DNA of 64,000 nucleotides. It comes from Marinobacter xestospongiae. Lineage in GTDB: Bacteria > Pseudomonadota > Gammaproteobacteria > Pseudomonadales > Oleiphilaceae. Both the position numbers and the translations under genes were made by a program. The notes beneath the pieces were generated by a model. That model was not told the DNA's origin. It did not search any database and saw only the letters and a program-made list of their open reading frames with translations. Numbering within the stretch: position 1 is the stretch's first letter; every line of letters starts with the position of its first letter. The stretch covers positions 86,168 to 150,167 of the forward strand of contig NZ_JAKZAK010000013.1 of assembly GCF_023156385.1 (NCBI RefSeq), read 5' to 3'. Shown in pieces: positions 53,902 through 62,860 of the stretch.

Positions 53902-55068
53902 ATGCAAGCATTATCGCCTAGGCTGGCCTCTGAGCTGGCGGATCTTGTGTATGAGATCCAGTCTCCAAGCAGTATTCCGAACCTGGGGCTGAAAAAGAGC
54001 CAGGAACTGAAGTCCGCTTTTGATATCGATCTGTCCAATGGCCCGGTGACCGGGACCACGGGTGGTTTCTTTGGGCTGTTCTCCAAGACCTCCGGCTTTG
54101 CGCTGGTGGGGCATGGCAAGAACCAGTTCCAGGGCCAGCACGTGGTGGCCATCCGGGGTACCCAGGACGGTCACGACTGGCTGACCAACGGCAACGTGGG
54201 TTACTCCACCTGCGCCAGCGGTTCCACCGTGCACGCCGGCTTCAACGAGGCGTTCGAAAGCATGAAGGGGGCGTTCGAGTCCCTGCTGTCACCGCACCTG
54301 ACCGGCACGGACAGCCGCGGCGTGCATTGTGTAGGTCACAGTCTGGGTGGCGCCCTGGCGTCGCTGACGGCTGACTGGATCAAGGATCGTTACCGCAAGC
54401 CGGTCAACATCTACACCTTTGGTGCGCCCCGGGTCGGCCTGGAAGGCTTCGCCCAGCACACCACCCACGCCGCTGCCCGGCTGTACCGCTGCACCCACGG
54501 CGCCGACCCGGTGCCCAACGTGCCGCTGTGGCCGTTTATCCACGCGCCGGCCAACGGTTTTGAGTACCGTCTGGACAACGGCTCCGGGATCGCCATCGAC
54601 GCCCACGGCATGGGCAAGAACAAGGTGCCGGGCTACCGCAACACCGCCAACACCTCAGACTGGAGCCGGTTGCATCAGGCCTCTCTGGACTTCCTCAAGC
54701 AGCCGGTGCGGCTGGACTACGAGCGTCGTCACGAGGCGTCGTTCTCCGCCTACTGGTCCGAGCGGATTTCCGCCGCGCTGATCACCCTGCTGAAGGACGC
54801 CGGTTACTACACCGCCGTGCTGGCCCAGGCTGCCGTCAGCTCAACGTTGACCTTCTACGACCTGCTGGCTCGTACCATTGAGCAGGTGGCGCAGTCTTCG
54901 CGGGAGTTGGCGGACCAGGCCCGTGGGTTGCTGGGGCACATGCTGGCGTTTGCCCGTGTGGCGGTCACCGCGGTGGTGGAGCTGACCTTCAGCTTTATCC
55001 GCTGGGTGTTCGACAAGACCGTTGGTGCGCTCTACCGCGCCGTTCGTGAAGCCTTGCAGCGGGCCTGA
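53902..55068 (+). CDS. Predicted T6SS lipase effector, class 3 lipase (Tle-like)
   Basis: 388 residues. The Lipase_3 core is complete: oxyanion strand VVAIRGTQDGHDWLTN (81-96), nucleophile GHSLGG (Ser147), Asp202 in HGADPVP and His235 in DAHGMG as the likely triad. After residue 270 comes a helical region with hydrophobic segments (about 324-372), which could insert into the target membrane. No signal peptide. Class 3 lipases are typical phospholipase effectors (Tle families) in T6SS islands. It is preceded by its candidate immunity gene and followed by a small unknown gene. Confidence 0.85.
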   Translation: MQALSPRLASELADLVYEIQSPSSIPNLGLKKSQELKSAFDIDLSNGPVTGTTGGFFGLFSKTSGFALVGHGKNQFQGQHVVAIRGTQDGHDWLTNGNVGYSTCASGSTVHAGFNEAFESMKGAFESLLSPHLTGTDSRGVHCVGHSLGGALASLTADWIKDRYRKPVNIYTFGAPRVGLEGFAQHTTHAAARLYRCTHGADPVPNVPLWPFIHAPANGFEYRLDNGSGIAIDAHGMGKNKVPGYRNTANTSDWSRLHQASLDFLKQPVRLDYERRHEASFSAYWSERISAALITLLKDAGYYTAVLAQAAVSSTLTFYDLLARTIEQVAQSSRELADQARGLLGHMLAFARVAVTAVVELTFSFIRWVFDKTVGALYRAVREALQRA

Positions 55069-55096
55069 GCCCGCTGCCGGAAAAGGATAGCCGCCG

Positions 55097-55405
55097 ATGC
55101 TTTTCGACGATGCCTTCTACCTGCGTGACGAGCTCAACCAGAGACTGGTGTTCACCAAGGTACCCCGGTTGGACGAAACCGGACATCCGGTGCAGGAAGC
55201 CTTCCTGCCCAGCGTAACCTATGCCCGGGAGGCCCTGGCCACCATCGTGGATGCGGCCCAGGACCCGTTTCACAATGTGATGGTGGAGCTATGGCTGCAT
55301 GTCCATGGCAAGCCCTGGGCGATTCCGGATACCGGAGACCAACTGATCAAGGACATCGCTGACAAGATCGGTTCCGGCGAGCTGTTCGTGTACCGCGAAC
55401 GCTAG
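55097..55405 (+). CDS. Small protein of unknown function downstream of the lipase
   Basis: 102 residues from ATG 55097 (AAAAGGA upstream), 28 bases after the lipase. Cytoplasmic, mixed alpha/beta, with no signal peptide; the end DQLIKDIADKIGSGELFVYRER is amphipathic. I do not recognise a family. Its place at the end of the lipase unit, before an intrinsic terminator, suggests a chaperone, a delivery factor or a piece of a toxin system. Confidence 0.72.
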   Translation: MLFDDAFYLRDELNQRLVFTKVPRLDETGHPVQEAFLPSVTYAREALATIVDAAQDPFHNVMVELWLHVHGKPWAIPDTGDQLIKDIADKIGSGELFVYRER

Positions 55406-55438
55406 CCCAGGCTCACTGCCGGCCCCTGGTCACCCTGG

Positions 55439-55476
55439 CCCGTTACTGGTGTGGAAACGCTGGTAACGGGTTTTTT
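55439..55476 (+). terminator. Intrinsic terminator closing the effector island
   Basis: CCCGTTAC (55439-55446) pairs with GTAACGGG (55463-55470), followed by six T. It ends the rightward lipase unit and marks the boundary with the leftward housekeeping genes. Confidence 0.75.
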
Positions 55477-55531
55477 GTGTTTGGGATTGTAGATAGCTGG
55501 CGTTGTGGCCTGGTGGGGGTATGGAGTGTTG

Positions 55532-56011
55532 CTAGCGATCGCCATCGGGCGCCAGGTCGGACTGAACATCGAACTGGTGGATCTGGAACGGTGCGCTGTC
55601 CCGGTCGGCCGGCTGAGCCAGGGTGATGCCCAATTGGGCGCGGCCGTGGCGGAACTGGCCCAGCAGTGAGAATCGTAGCAGGTCGAAGTGCTGAGTCCCG
55701 ATGGGGATGTCGGCGTGGCCACCCACGTACTGCAGTTGGCTGAAGGACTCCAGCGGTCCGAGGCGGGTCAGTAGATCGCGCAGGGGCTGGCCCTGAGGGC
55801 TTTCGAGGCGGTCTCGCAGCGGCGCTGTCAGTATCGGTGCAAGGTCGGCGGGATCACCGGTCAGGACTGCTGGCAGCCGTTGCTCAAAGTACGGCTGGGC
55901 AATCTCCACGTTGCGTGAGGACTGGATGCCGAACCATACGGCGACCGCTACCACCAGAACAAGGGCGGCAAGGCCAAGGCGGATCAGCCAGGTCATCAGG
56001 GTTTTGGTCAT
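55532..56011 (-). CDS. Small membrane-anchored protein of unknown function
   Basis: 159 residues from ATG 56011. The N-terminus has one membrane helix (TWLIRLGLAALVLVVAVAVWFGI, about 7-29). The periplasmic part has residues such as LGPLESFSQLQYVGGHADIPIG and a repeated basic/acidic pattern, without a family I can name. The start lies directly after the pckA terminator with no clear Shine-Dalgarno, so expression may be low or start elsewhere. Confidence 0.62.
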   Translation of the reverse strand: MTKTLMTWLIRLGLAALVLVVAVAVWFGIQSSRNVEIAQPYFEQRLPAVLTGDPADLAPILTAPLRDRLESPQGQPLRDLLTRLGPLESFSQLQYVGGHADIPIGTQHFDLLRFSLLGQFRHGRAQLGITLAQPADRDSAPFQIHQFDVQSDLAPDGDR

Positions 56012-56018
56012 GGGGAGA

Positions 56019-56049
56019 TAAAAAAACCGCGGCCGGTGGCCGCGGTTTT
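56019..56049. terminator. Bidirectional-looking terminator of pckA
   Basis: AAAACCGCGGCC (56023-56034), loop GGT, GGCCGCGGTTTT (56038-56049): a perfect 12-pair stem flanked by A and T runs. It lies just after the pckA stop on the minus strand, where it gives a long U-run. Confidence 0.88.
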
Positions 56050-56057
56050 CCGTTGGC

Positions 56058-57596
56058 TCAGTCGGCGAGCTTCGGTCCGGCCGCCACGATGGCGTCGGAG
56101 ACGTCGAACTTCTTGAAGTTGTCGACAAACTGGCCGATCAGCTCCTGGGCCTTGGCGTCATACTCGTCGGCGCTGCTCCAGGTGTTGCGTGGGTTGAGCA
56201 GCTGGCTGTCGACGTCCGGTACGCTGGTCGGCACTTCCAGGTTCAGGGTCGGCAGGTGCTCGGTCTCGACGTCGTCGAGGTCGCCGTTCTGGATCGCGCT
56301 GATGATCGCGCGGGTGGTGGGGATGCTGAAGCGCTTGCCGGTACCGTAGGCGCCGCCGGTCCAGCCGGTGTTGACCAGGAACACCTTGCTGCCGAACTCG
56401 TCCATCCGCTTCATCAGCAGCTCGGCGTAAACGCCTGCCGGACGCGGGAAGAACGGTGCGCCGAAGCAGGTGGAGAAGGTGGATTTCAGCTTGGAGGAGG
56501 AGCCCATCTCGGTGGAGCCCACCAGCGCGGTGTAGCCGCTGAGGAAGTGGTACGCCGCCGCTTCCTTGCTGAGGATGGACACGGGCGGCAGCACGCCGGT
56601 CATGTCGCAGGTCAGGAACACAATGTGGGACGGCTCGCCGGCACGGTTCTCCAGAACGCGCTTCTCAACGTGTTCCAGCGGGTAGGCGCAGCGGGAGTTT
56701 TCGGTCAGGGAGACGTCGGTGTAATCCGGCTCGCGGGTTTCCTCGTCGATGGTGACGTTCTCGACGATGGCACCGAAGCGGATGGCGTCCCAGATGATCG
56801 GCTCGTTCTTCTGGCTCAGGTCGATGCACTTGGCGTAGCAGCCGCCTTCGATGTTGAAGACCGTGCCCGGGCCCCAGCCGTGTTCGTCGTCGCCGATCAG
56901 GAAGCGCTCAGGGTCGGCGGACAGGGTGGTCTTGCCGGTGCCGGACAGGCCGAAGAACAGGCAGGTCTCGCCATTCTCGCCAACGTTGGCGGAGCAGTGC
57001 ATCGGCAGTACGTCTTTTTCCGGCAGCAGGAAGTTCTGTACCGAGAACATCGCTTTCTTCATTTCACCGGCGTAGCGCATGCCGGCCAGCAGCACCTTGC
57101 GCTTGGCGAAGTTGATGATCACGCAGCCATCGCTGTTGGTGCCATCACGCTCCGGATCACACTGGAAGCCGGCGGCGTTGAGGATCTGCCACTCCTGCTT
57201 GTCGGCCTGGTTGTAACTCTCCGGGCGGATGAACAGGTTGCGGCCAAACAGGTTCTGCCAGGCGGTTTCGGTGGTCATGCGAACCGGCAGGTAGTGCTCG
57301 GGGTCGGAGCCGACGTGAACGTGAGACAGGAACTGGTCCTTCTCGGCGATGTAGGCTTCCACGCGGTCCCAGAGGGCGTCGAACTTGTCGGCGTCGAACG
57401 GGCGGTTGATGGGGCCCCAGTGGATCGCGTCCGCGGTGCTGGGCTCCTCAACAATGAAGCGGTCCATGGGAGAGCGGCCAGTACGCTTGCCGGTCTTGAC
57501 CACCAGTGAACCATTGGCCGCCAGTTGGCCTTCGCCTCTTTCCAGTGCCAGCTCGACCAGTCGTGCTGCGCTCAGATCAGTATAAGTGTTGCTCAC
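56058..57596 (-). CDS. pckA: Phosphoenolpyruvate carboxykinase (ATP)
   Basis: 512 residues; the start is GTG 57596 with a GAGG upstream. It converts oxaloacetate and ATP to phosphoenolpyruvate, the entry to gluconeogenesis. Motifs: kinase-1a loop [11 protein letters not shown] (about 231-241), [18 protein letters not shown] with metal-binding residues, and [12 protein letters not shown] near the start. Full length for the ATP-dependent family. It lies downstream of hslO, with its own promoter region and terminators on either side. Confidence 0.97.
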   Translation of the reverse strand: MSNTYTDLSAARLVELALERGEGQLAANGSLVVKTGKRTGRSPMDRFIVEEPSTADAIHWGPINRPFDADKFDALWDRVEAYIAEKDQFLSHVHVGSDPEHYLPVRMTTETAWQNLFGRNLFIRPESYNQADKQEWQILNAAGFQCDPERDGTNSDGCVIINFAKRKVLLAGMRYAGEMKKAMFSVQNFLLPEKDVLPMHCSANVGENGETCLFFGLSGTGKTTLSADPERFLIGDDEHGWGPGTVFNIEGGCYAKCIDLSQKNEPIIWDAIRFGAIVENVTIDEETREPDYTDVSLTENSRCAYPLEHVEKRVLENRAGEPSHIVFLTCDMTGVLPPVSILSKEAAAYHFLSGYTALVGSTEMGSSSKLKSTFSTCFGAPFFPRPAGVYAELLMKRMDEFGSKVFLVNTGWTGGAYGTGKRFSIPTTRAIISAIQNGDLDDVETEHLPTLNLEVPTSVPDVDSQLLNPRNTWSSADEYDAKAQELIGQFVDNFKKFDVSDAIVAAGPKLAD

Positions 57597-57739
57597 TTCG
57601 ACCTCGCCCTCGGGGTGTCTTCGTGATCACTCGGAATACCGGTCTGCACGCTGTGCCTGCCCCCGGAAGACCGGGGTGGGGTTGACGGAATTCTGAGCAA
57701 TCGGGTCAATTCAGGCGCGCTATTATGCCAGAGACGCCA

Positions 57740-57786
57740 GTAAAAAACGACTGCCCGGAAAGCCGCGCCAGACGCGGGCTCCGGGC
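57740..57786 (-). terminator. Intrinsic terminator downstream of hslO
   Basis: GCCCGGA..GC..GCG (from 57753) pairs imperfectly with CGCGGGCTCCGGGC (to 57786), and on the minus strand the hairpin is followed by a T-run (complement of AAAAAA at 57742-57747). It separates hslO from pckA, whose promoter must lie in the remaining gap. Confidence 0.7.
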
Positions 57787-57848
57787 CAATCGGTCGGGCC
57801 GGCTTGCGAAAACGCGAATCATTTCACAGGCCGGTCCGGAACGCGTGG

Positions 57849-58703
57849 TCAGTGCAGGGAATGACCGGTAAACAGGTGATCGATGTCGTTACGGTTGTAA
57901 CTGTAATGGGCGTGACAGAACTGGCAGTCCATATCGATACTGCCCTGTTCTTCGAGGATGCTGTAGCACTCGTCGGCGCCGATGGAGCGCAGGGCCTCCA
58001 GGGTGCGTTCACGGGAGCAGCTGCAGCGGAAGGCGACCGGCTCGGCGTCAAAGATGCGCACTTCCTCTTCGTGGAACAGCCGGGTCAGCATGGTTTCACT
58101 GTCCAGCTCGAGCATTTCTTCGCTGGTGGTGGTGGCGGCCAGCTGGCTGATGCGTTCCCACAGCTCCTGGTCTTCAGGGCTGCTGCCGGGCAGGCGCTGC
58201 AGCAGCAGGCCGGCACTGCGCTGGTCATCGGCAAACAGGAACAGGCGGGTATCGATCTGCTCCGAGCGCTGGAAGTAGTCCTCCAGGCAGCCGGCCAGGG
58301 TGTCCTGTTCCCGCGGTACCACGCCCTGGTAGCGCTGACCCTGCTGTGGAGTGATGGTGATGGCCATGCGGCCTTCGCCCAACAGGGCGTTGAGGCCGGT
58401 TTCCGCCGCCGCCGGGGCGCTGTAGCGGGCCAGGCCACGGACATGGCGATCGTGGCTGCACTCGGTCATCAGGGTGCTCAGCGGGCCTTCGCCCTGGGCC
58501 TGCAGCGACAGCGTGCCCTCGAATTTCAGGGTGCTGCTCATCAGTACGCTGGCGACCAGGGATTCACCCAGCAGTTGCCGCACGGTGGGCGGGTAGGGCG
58601 CCTGGCTGGCGGCTTCGCGGAAGCTGTCGGAGAGCTGGACCCAGGCTCCCCGGATCTCGCTGTGTTCAAAGATAAAGCGCTGGAACTGGTCCTGGGACGC
58701 CAT
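57849..58703 (-). CDS. hslO: Redox-regulated chaperone Hsp33
   Basis: 284 residues. The C-terminal zinc-binding redox switch is visible as CSC (about 230) and, some 30 residues on, CQFC (about 264), the C-x-C-n-C-x-x-C pattern of Hsp33. The chaperone is activated when oxidants form disulfides. ATG 58703 has AGGAGA upstream. Next to hslR, as in many gammaproteobacteria. Confidence 0.96.
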   Translation of the reverse strand: MASQDQFQRFIFEHSEIRGAWVQLSDSFREAASQAPYPPTVRQLLGESLVASVLMSSTLKFEGTLSLQAQGEGPLSTLMTECSHDRHVRGLARYSAPAAAETGLNALLGEGRMAITITPQQGQRYQGVVPREQDTLAGCLEDYFQRSEQIDTRLFLFADDQRSAGLLLQRLPGSSPEDQELWERISQLAATTTSEEMLELDSETMLTRLFHEEEVRIFDAEPVAFRCSCSRERTLEALRSIGADECYSILEEQGSIDMDCQFCHAHYSYNRNDIDHLFTGHSLH

Positions 58704-58754
58704 GGTATGTCTCCTGGTACGGCCAAGCCGAGGTTGAACGTTGGGGAAGGCGGA

Positions 58755-59162
58755 TCAGAGCCCGTTCTGTTCCCGGAATCGCTGGATGTCGCGACGGTCT
58801 TTCTTGGACGGCCGCCGTGCCGGTGGCAATTGCGCGGCCTGCAGGGTCTTGCGCTGCCAGGCCATGTCCTCCCGTCGTTTGATGCTGTCGTCGGTCTCGT
58901 GGTAGAGCTTCTGGGCCTCAGGGGCGCCGCGTCGGCGATCGCTGATGTTGTCCACGATCACGATGCGTTCCTGCCAGCCCTGGCGAAGGGTGACCTGGGC
59001 ACCGGTTTCCACCAGTTTGCCCGGTTTGCAGCGCTGGTTGTTGTAATGCACCTTGCCGCCTTCAATAGCGTCCTTGGCGATGGATCGGGTCTTGTAGAAC
59101 CGGGCTGCCCACAGCCATTTGTCGAGCCGGACCCGGGATTCGGTCTGGTTGCTGTCGCTCAT
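58755..59162 (-). CDS. hslR: Ribosome-associated heat-shock protein Hsp15 (S4 domain)
   Basis: 135 residues from ATG 59162 (GGGAGAC upstream). The S4 RNA-binding domain starts RVRLDKWLWAARFYKTRSIAKDAIEGGKV, followed by a basic C-terminal tail ending KDRRDIQRFREQNGL. It rescues stalled 50S subunits carrying peptidyl-tRNA. Operon order yrfG-hslR-hslO is conserved. Confidence 0.95.
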   Translation of the reverse strand: MSDSNQTESRVRLDKWLWAARFYKTRSIAKDAIEGGKVHYNNQRCKPGKLVETGAQVTLRQGWQERIVIVDNISDRRRGAPEAQKLYHETDDSIKRREDMAWQRKTLQAAQLPPARRPSKKDRRDIQRFREQNGL

Positions 59163-59249
59163 GTCTCCCACCTGACGAGTCTATGCCCACATTATAACGG
59201 CATCAGTCGCCGGATGGCACCGAGCCCGATGGGCTGGCGCAACAGAGGC

Positions 59250-59945
59250 TCAGCCCGGATTTCCGGCATGCCCCTGACGCTGGCGGCGCAGTTCCGGCAG
59301 CACTTCGTCGAAGTGGTGGATACCTGGCAGGTGCGGGTGTCGCTCCCGGTGGGGCTGGCGGCTGTCGGGCGCGAGGATGGCGAGACACTGGCCGATGCCG
59401 GCGGCATTGGCGCTTTCCAGCACCGGGAAGCTGTCGTCCAGCATCATGGCGCGGTCGGCCTGGTAGTGGGTGGTCTGGGCCAGATCCCGCCAGAAACTCG
59501 GGTCTTCCTTGGGCTTGCCAAGCTGGTGGCTGGAGACGATGTGATCCACCTTCTTGTCCAGACCGGTGCGGCTCAGCTTCAGCGCCAGCGGATCGGGGTG
59601 GCAGTTGGTGACGATCACCGTGCGCAGTCCGCTTTGGCGGGCGGTCTCAAGAAACTCCTCGACGTGGGGGCGGTAGGCAATGCGGTCACCGACTTCCGCC
59701 TTGAGGGCGTTGACGTCCAGCTGCAGTCGCTCACTCCAGTAATCGGTGCAGTACCAGTTCAGCGACCCTCGTTCGGCCTGGATCATCGGCAGGATGTGGT
59801 CCCGGGCCTGGTCCGGGGTGAGCTGGTATTGCTGGGCGTAGCGCGCGGGCAGGTGCTCAAGCCAGAAGTGGTTGTCGTAATGGAGGTCCAGCAGGGTACC
59901 GTCCATGTCCAGCAGCAGGGTGTCGAGGGTTGACCAGTTCAGCAT
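59250..59945 (-). CDS. yrfG: HAD-superfamily nucleotidase, YrfG-like
   Basis: 231 residues. Motif I LLLDMDGTLLDL (Asp15, Asp17), motif II TNCHP, and motif III/IV DRAMMLDDSFPVL are those of the GMP/IMP nucleotidase YrfG. The context next to hslR/hslO supports the assignment. The C-terminal 30 residues are His/Arg/Gln-rich. Confidence 0.92.
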   Translation of the reverse strand: MLNWSTLDTLLLDMDGTLLDLHYDNHFWLEHLPARYAQQYQLTPDQARDHILPMIQAERGSLNWYCTDYWSERLQLDVNALKAEVGDRIAYRPHVEEFLETARQSGLRTVIVTNCHPDPLALKLSRTGLDKKVDHIVSSHQLGKPKEDPSFWRDLAQTTHYQADRAMMLDDSFPVLESANAAGIGQCLAILAPDSRQPHRERHPHLPGIHHFDEVLPELRRQRQGHAGNPG

Positions 59946-59954
59946 GGGAAATCA

Positions 59955-59981
59955 CAGCCTGAGGAATTCACCCTCAGGCTG
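59955..59981 (-). terminator. Hairpin upstream of yrfG
   Basis: CAGCCTGAGG and CCTCAGGCTG form a perfect 10-pair stem with a 7-base loop, between the small exported protein gene (60051-60386) and yrfG on the minus strand. Lacks a strong U-run; probably ends or attenuates the upstream transcript. Confidence 0.55.
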
Positions 59982-60050
59982 ACGCAGAACCGCAGCGGGT
60001 GCAACCGTGGAAAACGCGGAGATAGCCCGGTATTGCTAACCGGAGGTTCC

Positions 60051-60386
60051 TTAGCGCTCGTCGGGGTTGACCGGCTCTTGCAGCCGGCCGTTCTGGGTGC
60101 AGCCGAGGCAGCGCACGAAGGTGGCCTTGGCCGGGCCCAGAACCAGCACCTCGCCGGCTTCGCTGGCGTTGCCGCCCAGCAGCGAGAAGGGCAGCGACAC
60201 CACATACACCGCCGCGCCAACCACCGTGGTGGCCAGCAGTACCGGCCGCGCCACCAGGGCGTCTACGGTCATGGCGGCGGCGCTGGGGGACTCGTCCACG
60301 GTGCGGGCGTGGCCGCTGGTTGCGGACAGGCTGAGAATGGTGGCGGTGGCGACGGCAAGCAGGGATCGGGAAAGCCGGGTGGTCAT
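60051..60386 (-). CDS. Small exported protein of unknown function
   Basis: 111 residues from ATG 60386 (AAGGAGA upstream). A Sec signal peptide is cleaved near GHA (residue 27). A hydrophobic stretch (LLATTVVGAAVYVVSLPFSLLGG) follows, with the C-terminal VRCLGCTQNG cysteine pair. This pattern is seen in small conserved multidrug-like or envelope proteins of related genera, without known function. It lies between mutM and yrfG on the same strand. Confidence 0.68.
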   Translation of the reverse strand: MTTRLSRSLLAVATATILSLSATSGHARTVDESPSAAAMTVDALVARPVLLATTVVGAAVYVVSLPFSLLGGNASEAGEVLVLGPAKATFVRCLGCTQNGRLQEPVNPDER

Positions 60387-60527
60387 GGTCGGTCTCCTTG
60401 GGGTTCGACGCGGCGCGCTCCGTATTGACCCTGACGGCAAAGGGCGCGGCCCGGATTTCCTAACTATGGTCCAGATTGGTGAAAATTCAACCGTTCTGGC
60501 TGTCGCTGACAGGTCATCACTGACAGC

Positions 60528-61340
60528 TCAGCGCTGACAGCGCGGACAGTAGACGGTGGTGCGCTGGTTCATACGGATTTCCTTTAATGGCCGCTGGCAG
60601 TGGTGGCAGGGTTCGCCGCCGCGGCCGTACACCAGCAGCGACTGGGCAAAGTAGCCCGGCTTGCCGTCACTGTTGACGAAATCCCGCAGGGTGGTGCCGC
60701 CTGCGAGGATGGCGGCGCTGAGTGTCTCCCGGACCGCAGCCGCCAGTCGATGATAGCGGTCCAGGCTGATACGGCCGGCCGGTCGCTGGGGATGAATGCC
60801 GGCCTTGTACAGCGCTTCGTTGGCGTAGATGTTGCCGACGCCCACGACCACGTGGTTGTCCATCAGCAGTGACTTGACCGGTGTCTTGCGACCCTGGGCC
60901 TGGCGTCGCAGGTAGGGGCCGGTGAACTCGGGGGCCAGTGGCTCCGGGCCCATTCTGGCGAGCAGCGGATGGCTCTCCGGCTCCGTGCTCCACAGCCAGC
61001 AGCCGAACCGGCGTGGGTCGTTGTAGCGCAGCCGGACGCCCGAATCGAGCCGCAGTTCGACATGATCGTGGGTTTGTGGCGGACTGTCGTCGGTGATCAC
61101 CCGCAGGCTGCCGGACATTCCCAGATGCACGATCACGGTGCCGTCACCAATCCGAAGCAGCAAGTACTTGGCGCGTCGTTCAACGGCGTTGATTCGCTGC
61201 CGTTGCAGCTGTTCCGCCAGGTCCGTCGGTACTGGCCAACGCAGGCTGGGGTTGCGCACAATGACCTCCTCAACGGTGGCCTGTTCGCAGAACGGGGCGA
61301 TGCCCTGGCGGGTGGTTTCAACTTCCGGCAGTTCCGGCAC
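60528..61340 (-). CDS. mutM: Formamidopyrimidine-DNA glycosylase
   Basis: 270 residues; the start is GTG 61340. The mature N-terminus [12 protein letters not shown] supplies catalytic Pro1 and Glu2. The H2TH region ([18 protein letters not shown]) and the C-terminal zinc finger (CHHC ... CPRC) are intact. It removes 8-oxoguanine and other oxidised purines. Divergent from the desaturase. Confidence 0.97.
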   Translation of the reverse strand: MPELPEVETTRQGIAPFCEQATVEEVIVRNPSLRWPVPTDLAEQLQRQRINAVERRAKYLLLRIGDGTVIVHLGMSGSLRVITDDSPPQTHDHVELRLDSGVRLRYNDPRRFGCWLWSTEPESHPLLARMGPEPLAPEFTGPYLRRQAQGRKTPVKSLLMDNHVVVGVGNIYANEALYKAGIHPQRPAGRISLDRYHRLAAAVRETLSAAILAGGTTLRDFVNSDGKPGYFAQSLLVYGRGGEPCHHCQRPLKEIRMNQRTTVYCPRCQR

Positions 61341-61671
61341 GATGGTACTCCTGGGTGGATCGGAACCCTGATTGTGGGAGCCGGTAACGGAATGTCAACG
61401 GCCTGTCTGGGCGGGATTCCGGCATTGTGTCATTGGCTTGCCGCGGGGTGAAGAGCGGGGGCCGCGGGCTGCGGTAAAAAGACGTTGAAAATGGATGCAA
61501 AAGGTAACTTTCTGACAACGCAACTCGCTTGTTTGGCGTACACCCGTAAGCTACAGTAGCGGCACTTGTCCCATTTGCGGGCCTGACTCCTGAGAACAGC
61601 CCCTGACAACAAACCCAATACAATAATCGGCGCTGCCCGGCGCCATCGTGATCCCCCCGAGGAATTCTGGT
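61341..61671. other. Divergent region mutM / desaturase
   Basis: 331 bases with no gene. The desaturase side carries GCTACAGTAGC (61550-61560), an inverted repeat with 5-base arms that might be an operator, and further repeats (CTTGTTTGGCGTACACCCGT) resemble no consensus I can name. GAGGAATTC precedes the desaturase ATG. Confidence 0.4.
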
Positions 61672-62850
61672 ATGTGGTACAACGGTCTCCTTGACCTGTC
61701 GGTGATGCAACTGGTGCTGGTTGCACTGGCCCTGACGCACGTCACCATCGTCAGCGTCACGCTCTATCTGCACCGCCATTCGGCGCATAACGCCCTGGAT
61801 CTGCATCCGGCGCTGGCTCACTTTTTCCGCTTCTGGCTGTGGATGACCACCGGCCAGAACACCAAGGAATGGACCGCCATCCATCGCAAGCACCACGCCA
61901 AGTGCGAGACGGAGGAAGATCCCCACAGCCCGGTGGTTCGCGGTATCCGCAAAGTGCTGCTCGAAGGTGCCGAACTCTACGCCGAGGCTGCTACCCCGGA
62001 AACCCTGGAGCGTTATGGTCAGCGGACGCCGGAAGACTGGATTGAGCGTAATGTCTACACCCGCCACAAGATGCTTGGTGTGGCGTTGATGGCGGCTCTT
62101 GATCTGCTGCTGTTTGGCGTCCACGGGATCTGGATCTGGGCGGTACAGATGATGTGGATTCCGGTGTGGGCCGCTGGCGTGGTGAACGGTATTGGCCACT
62201 ACATCGGTTACCGCAACTTCGAGTGTGCCGACAACGCCCGCAACATTTCCCCGCTGGGGCTGTTGATCGGTGGCGAAGAGCTGCACAACAACCACCACAC
62301 CTACCCCAATTCCGCCAAGCTGTCCCGGCGCTGGTATGAGGTGGACATCGGCTGGGGCTACATTCGTCTGTTCCAGTTGTTCGGCTTGGCCAAGCCCAAG
62401 GGCGTGCGTCCCATCGTGCACTACGTGCCGGGCAAGCAGGATGTGGATGTGGAGACCGTGCAGGCGATTGCCAACAACCGTTTCGACATCATGCGTCAGT
62501 ACCGCAAGCGGGTGATGGAGCCGGTGTTGCGTCAGCAGCGGACGCTGATGGAAGACGAGATCAAGCCCCGCTACCGCAAGCTCCGTCAGCTGCTGTCACG
62601 GGAGGTCAGCCTGATTGAGCCCCGCGAGCAGGCCCAGCTGGATTCGGTGCTGGAGAGCAACCCGGTGCTGCGGCAGATCTACGACAAGAGTCAGGAACTG
62701 CAGGCCCTGTGGCGTCGCCGTGGCGTTAAACCGCAGGAAAAGATGCAGGCCCTGATGGAGTGGTGTCGCGAGGCGGAAGCCAGCGGTATCCGCTACCTGG
62801 AGGAGTTTGCCACTCACCTCAAGGCTTACTCCTTACGCCCGGCTGCGTAA
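61672..62850 (+). CDS. Acyl-CoA/acyl-lipid fatty acid desaturase
   Basis: 392 residues from ATG 61672. Three histidine boxes of the membrane di-iron desaturases are intact: HRHSAH (about 34), HRKHHAK (about 70) and HNNHH (about 206). About four membrane helices surround them. A long charged C-terminal extension (about 270-392, coiled-coil-like, rich in Arg/Gln/Glu) is characteristic of the delta-9 class in aerobic marine and soil gammaproteobacteria. Likely introduces the double bond in membrane fatty acids. Confidence 0.92.
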   Translation: MWYNGLLDLSVMQLVLVALALTHVTIVSVTLYLHRHSAHNALDLHPALAHFFRFWLWMTTGQNTKEWTAIHRKHHAKCETEEDPHSPVVRGIRKVLLEGAELYAEAATPETLERYGQRTPEDWIERNVYTRHKMLGVALMAALDLLLFGVHGIWIWAVQMMWIPVWAAGVVNGIGHYIGYRNFECADNARNISPLGLLIGGEELHNNHHTYPNSAKLSRRWYEVDIGWGYIRLFQLFGLAKPKGVRPIVHYVPGKQDVDVETVQAIANNRFDIMRQYRKRVMEPVLRQQRTLMEDEIKPRYRKLRQLLSREVSLIEPREQAQLDSVLESNPVLRQIYDKSQELQALWRRRGVKPQEKMQALMEWCREAEASGIRYLEEFATHLKAYSLRPAA

Positions 62851-62860
62851 GCGCTTACTG

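Noticed and set aside
57804..59933. Long plus-strand open frame (about 700 codons)
   Set aside because: Runs antisense through hslO, hslR and yrfG, all of which have strong family evidence.
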